Shown one piece after another: positions 5,357 to 5,427 of a stretch of DNA of 5,427 nt. The stretch covers positions 1-5,427 of the forward strand of contig JALRGP010000069.1 of the NCBI GenBank assembly GCA_023259685.1, in the 5' to 3' direction. The notes under the pieces were generated by a model. The model saw nothing but the letters and a program-made list of their open reading frames with translations, searched no databases and was not told the DNA's origin. The stretch is from Alphaproteobacteria bacterium (GTDB lineage Bacteria; Pseudomonadota; Alphaproteobacteria; JALRGP01). The first letter of the stretch is position 1. Every line of letters starts with the position of its first letter. Position numbers and translations under genes: made by a program.

Positions 5357-5427
5357 TACGATCGGCTAAAGCCGATAGTGTGGTAAACGCTTGTAAAGCA
5401 GATTCAAAGCGTAAACGCTTTAAAACT
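5352..5427 (-). CDS. C-terminal end of an unrecognised protein (partial)
   Basis: Reading inward from the right edge on the minus strand, one frame is open for 24 residues to a TGA at 5352-5354. It gives VLKRLRFESALQAF then TTLSALADRS, a pattern typical of an amphipathic C-terminal helix. A terminator-like hairpin at exactly its stop supports it. The opposite strand is also open over this stretch, so strand choice is not certain. Too short to assign a family. Confidence 0.5.
   Translation of the reverse strand, partial: VLKRLRFESALQAFTTLSALADRS
5383..5420. repeat. Direct repeat GTAAACGCTT (two copies, 28-base period)
   Basis: GTAAACGCTT occurs at 5383-5392 and 5411-5420. The second copy is part of a palindrome, AAAGCG-TAAA-CGCTTT (5406-5421). 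A similar palindrome with the same TAAA centre, ATCGGC-TAAA-GCCGAT, lies at 5361-5376. They fall within the putative partial gene, so they may only reflect its codons. Confidence 0.3.

Noticed and set aside
5383..5420. Short direct repeats as the start of a CRISPR array
   Set aside because: The repeat unit is only 10 bases, there are two copies, and the spacing is too short for repeat-spacer units.
5341..5427. Plus-strand open frame running to the right edge
   Set aside because: It has no plausible start or ribosome binding site, and its lysine-rich reading is less protein-like than the minus-strand reading, whose stop coincides with a terminator-like hairpin.

Overview
The window is AT-rich DNA (roughly one third G+C by eye) from what looks like an alphaproteobacterium, probably a host-associated one. 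Three things point there. The flagellar rod protein FlgG has an alphaproteobacterial-style body. Two intergenic sites match the CtrA box TTAA-N7-TTAA, a regulator of that class. A large exported protein carries a glycosyltransferase domain of the sugar-binding 'DXD' type that is common in bacteria living in or on eukaryotes. The exact lineage (for example Holosporales or a relative) is inference.

Layout. Positions 1-72 hold the last 23 codons of an unrecognised plus-strand gene. Convergent to it, 190-474 (minus) encodes a small exported protein resembling one bacterial Ig-like domain. Its frame appears to continue to position 45 if one base in a homopolymer is ignored, so it may be a frameshifted gene. 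A divergent regulatory region (475-580) with a CtrA-like box leads into a plus-strand cluster at 581-2823. This cluster holds a YgaP-like membrane rhodanese, a persulfide dioxygenase-like metallo-beta-lactamase-fold enzyme 10 bases later, and a lone flgG 49 bases after that. A terminator-like hairpin follows at 2884-2914.

Convergent to flgG is a 581-residue exported glycosyltransferase-like protein (2914-4659, minus). Its putative promoter contains a second, fully symmetrical CtrA-like box that matches the first at 14 of 15 positions, in the same orientation and at a similar distance from the start codon. The right end is less certain. It has a sigma70-like promoter with a perfect -10 before a 29-codon open frame (4838-4927, plus), an unrecognised helical cytoplasmic protein (4947-5288, minus), a terminator-like hairpin, and the C-terminal end of another minus-strand gene running off the window.

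How the genes fit together. The rhodanese and dioxygenase-like proteins form a familiar sulfane-sulfur handling pair: sulfur transfer at the membrane, then oxidation of glutathione persulfide. FlgG is unrelated in function, but its closeness suggests it may share their transcript. If the CtrA-like boxes are real, one cell-cycle type regulator could control the flagellar rod gene, the sulfur pair and two exported proteins together. That link is inferred from sequence pattern alone. No RNA gene, insertion sequence or CRISPR array was recognised.
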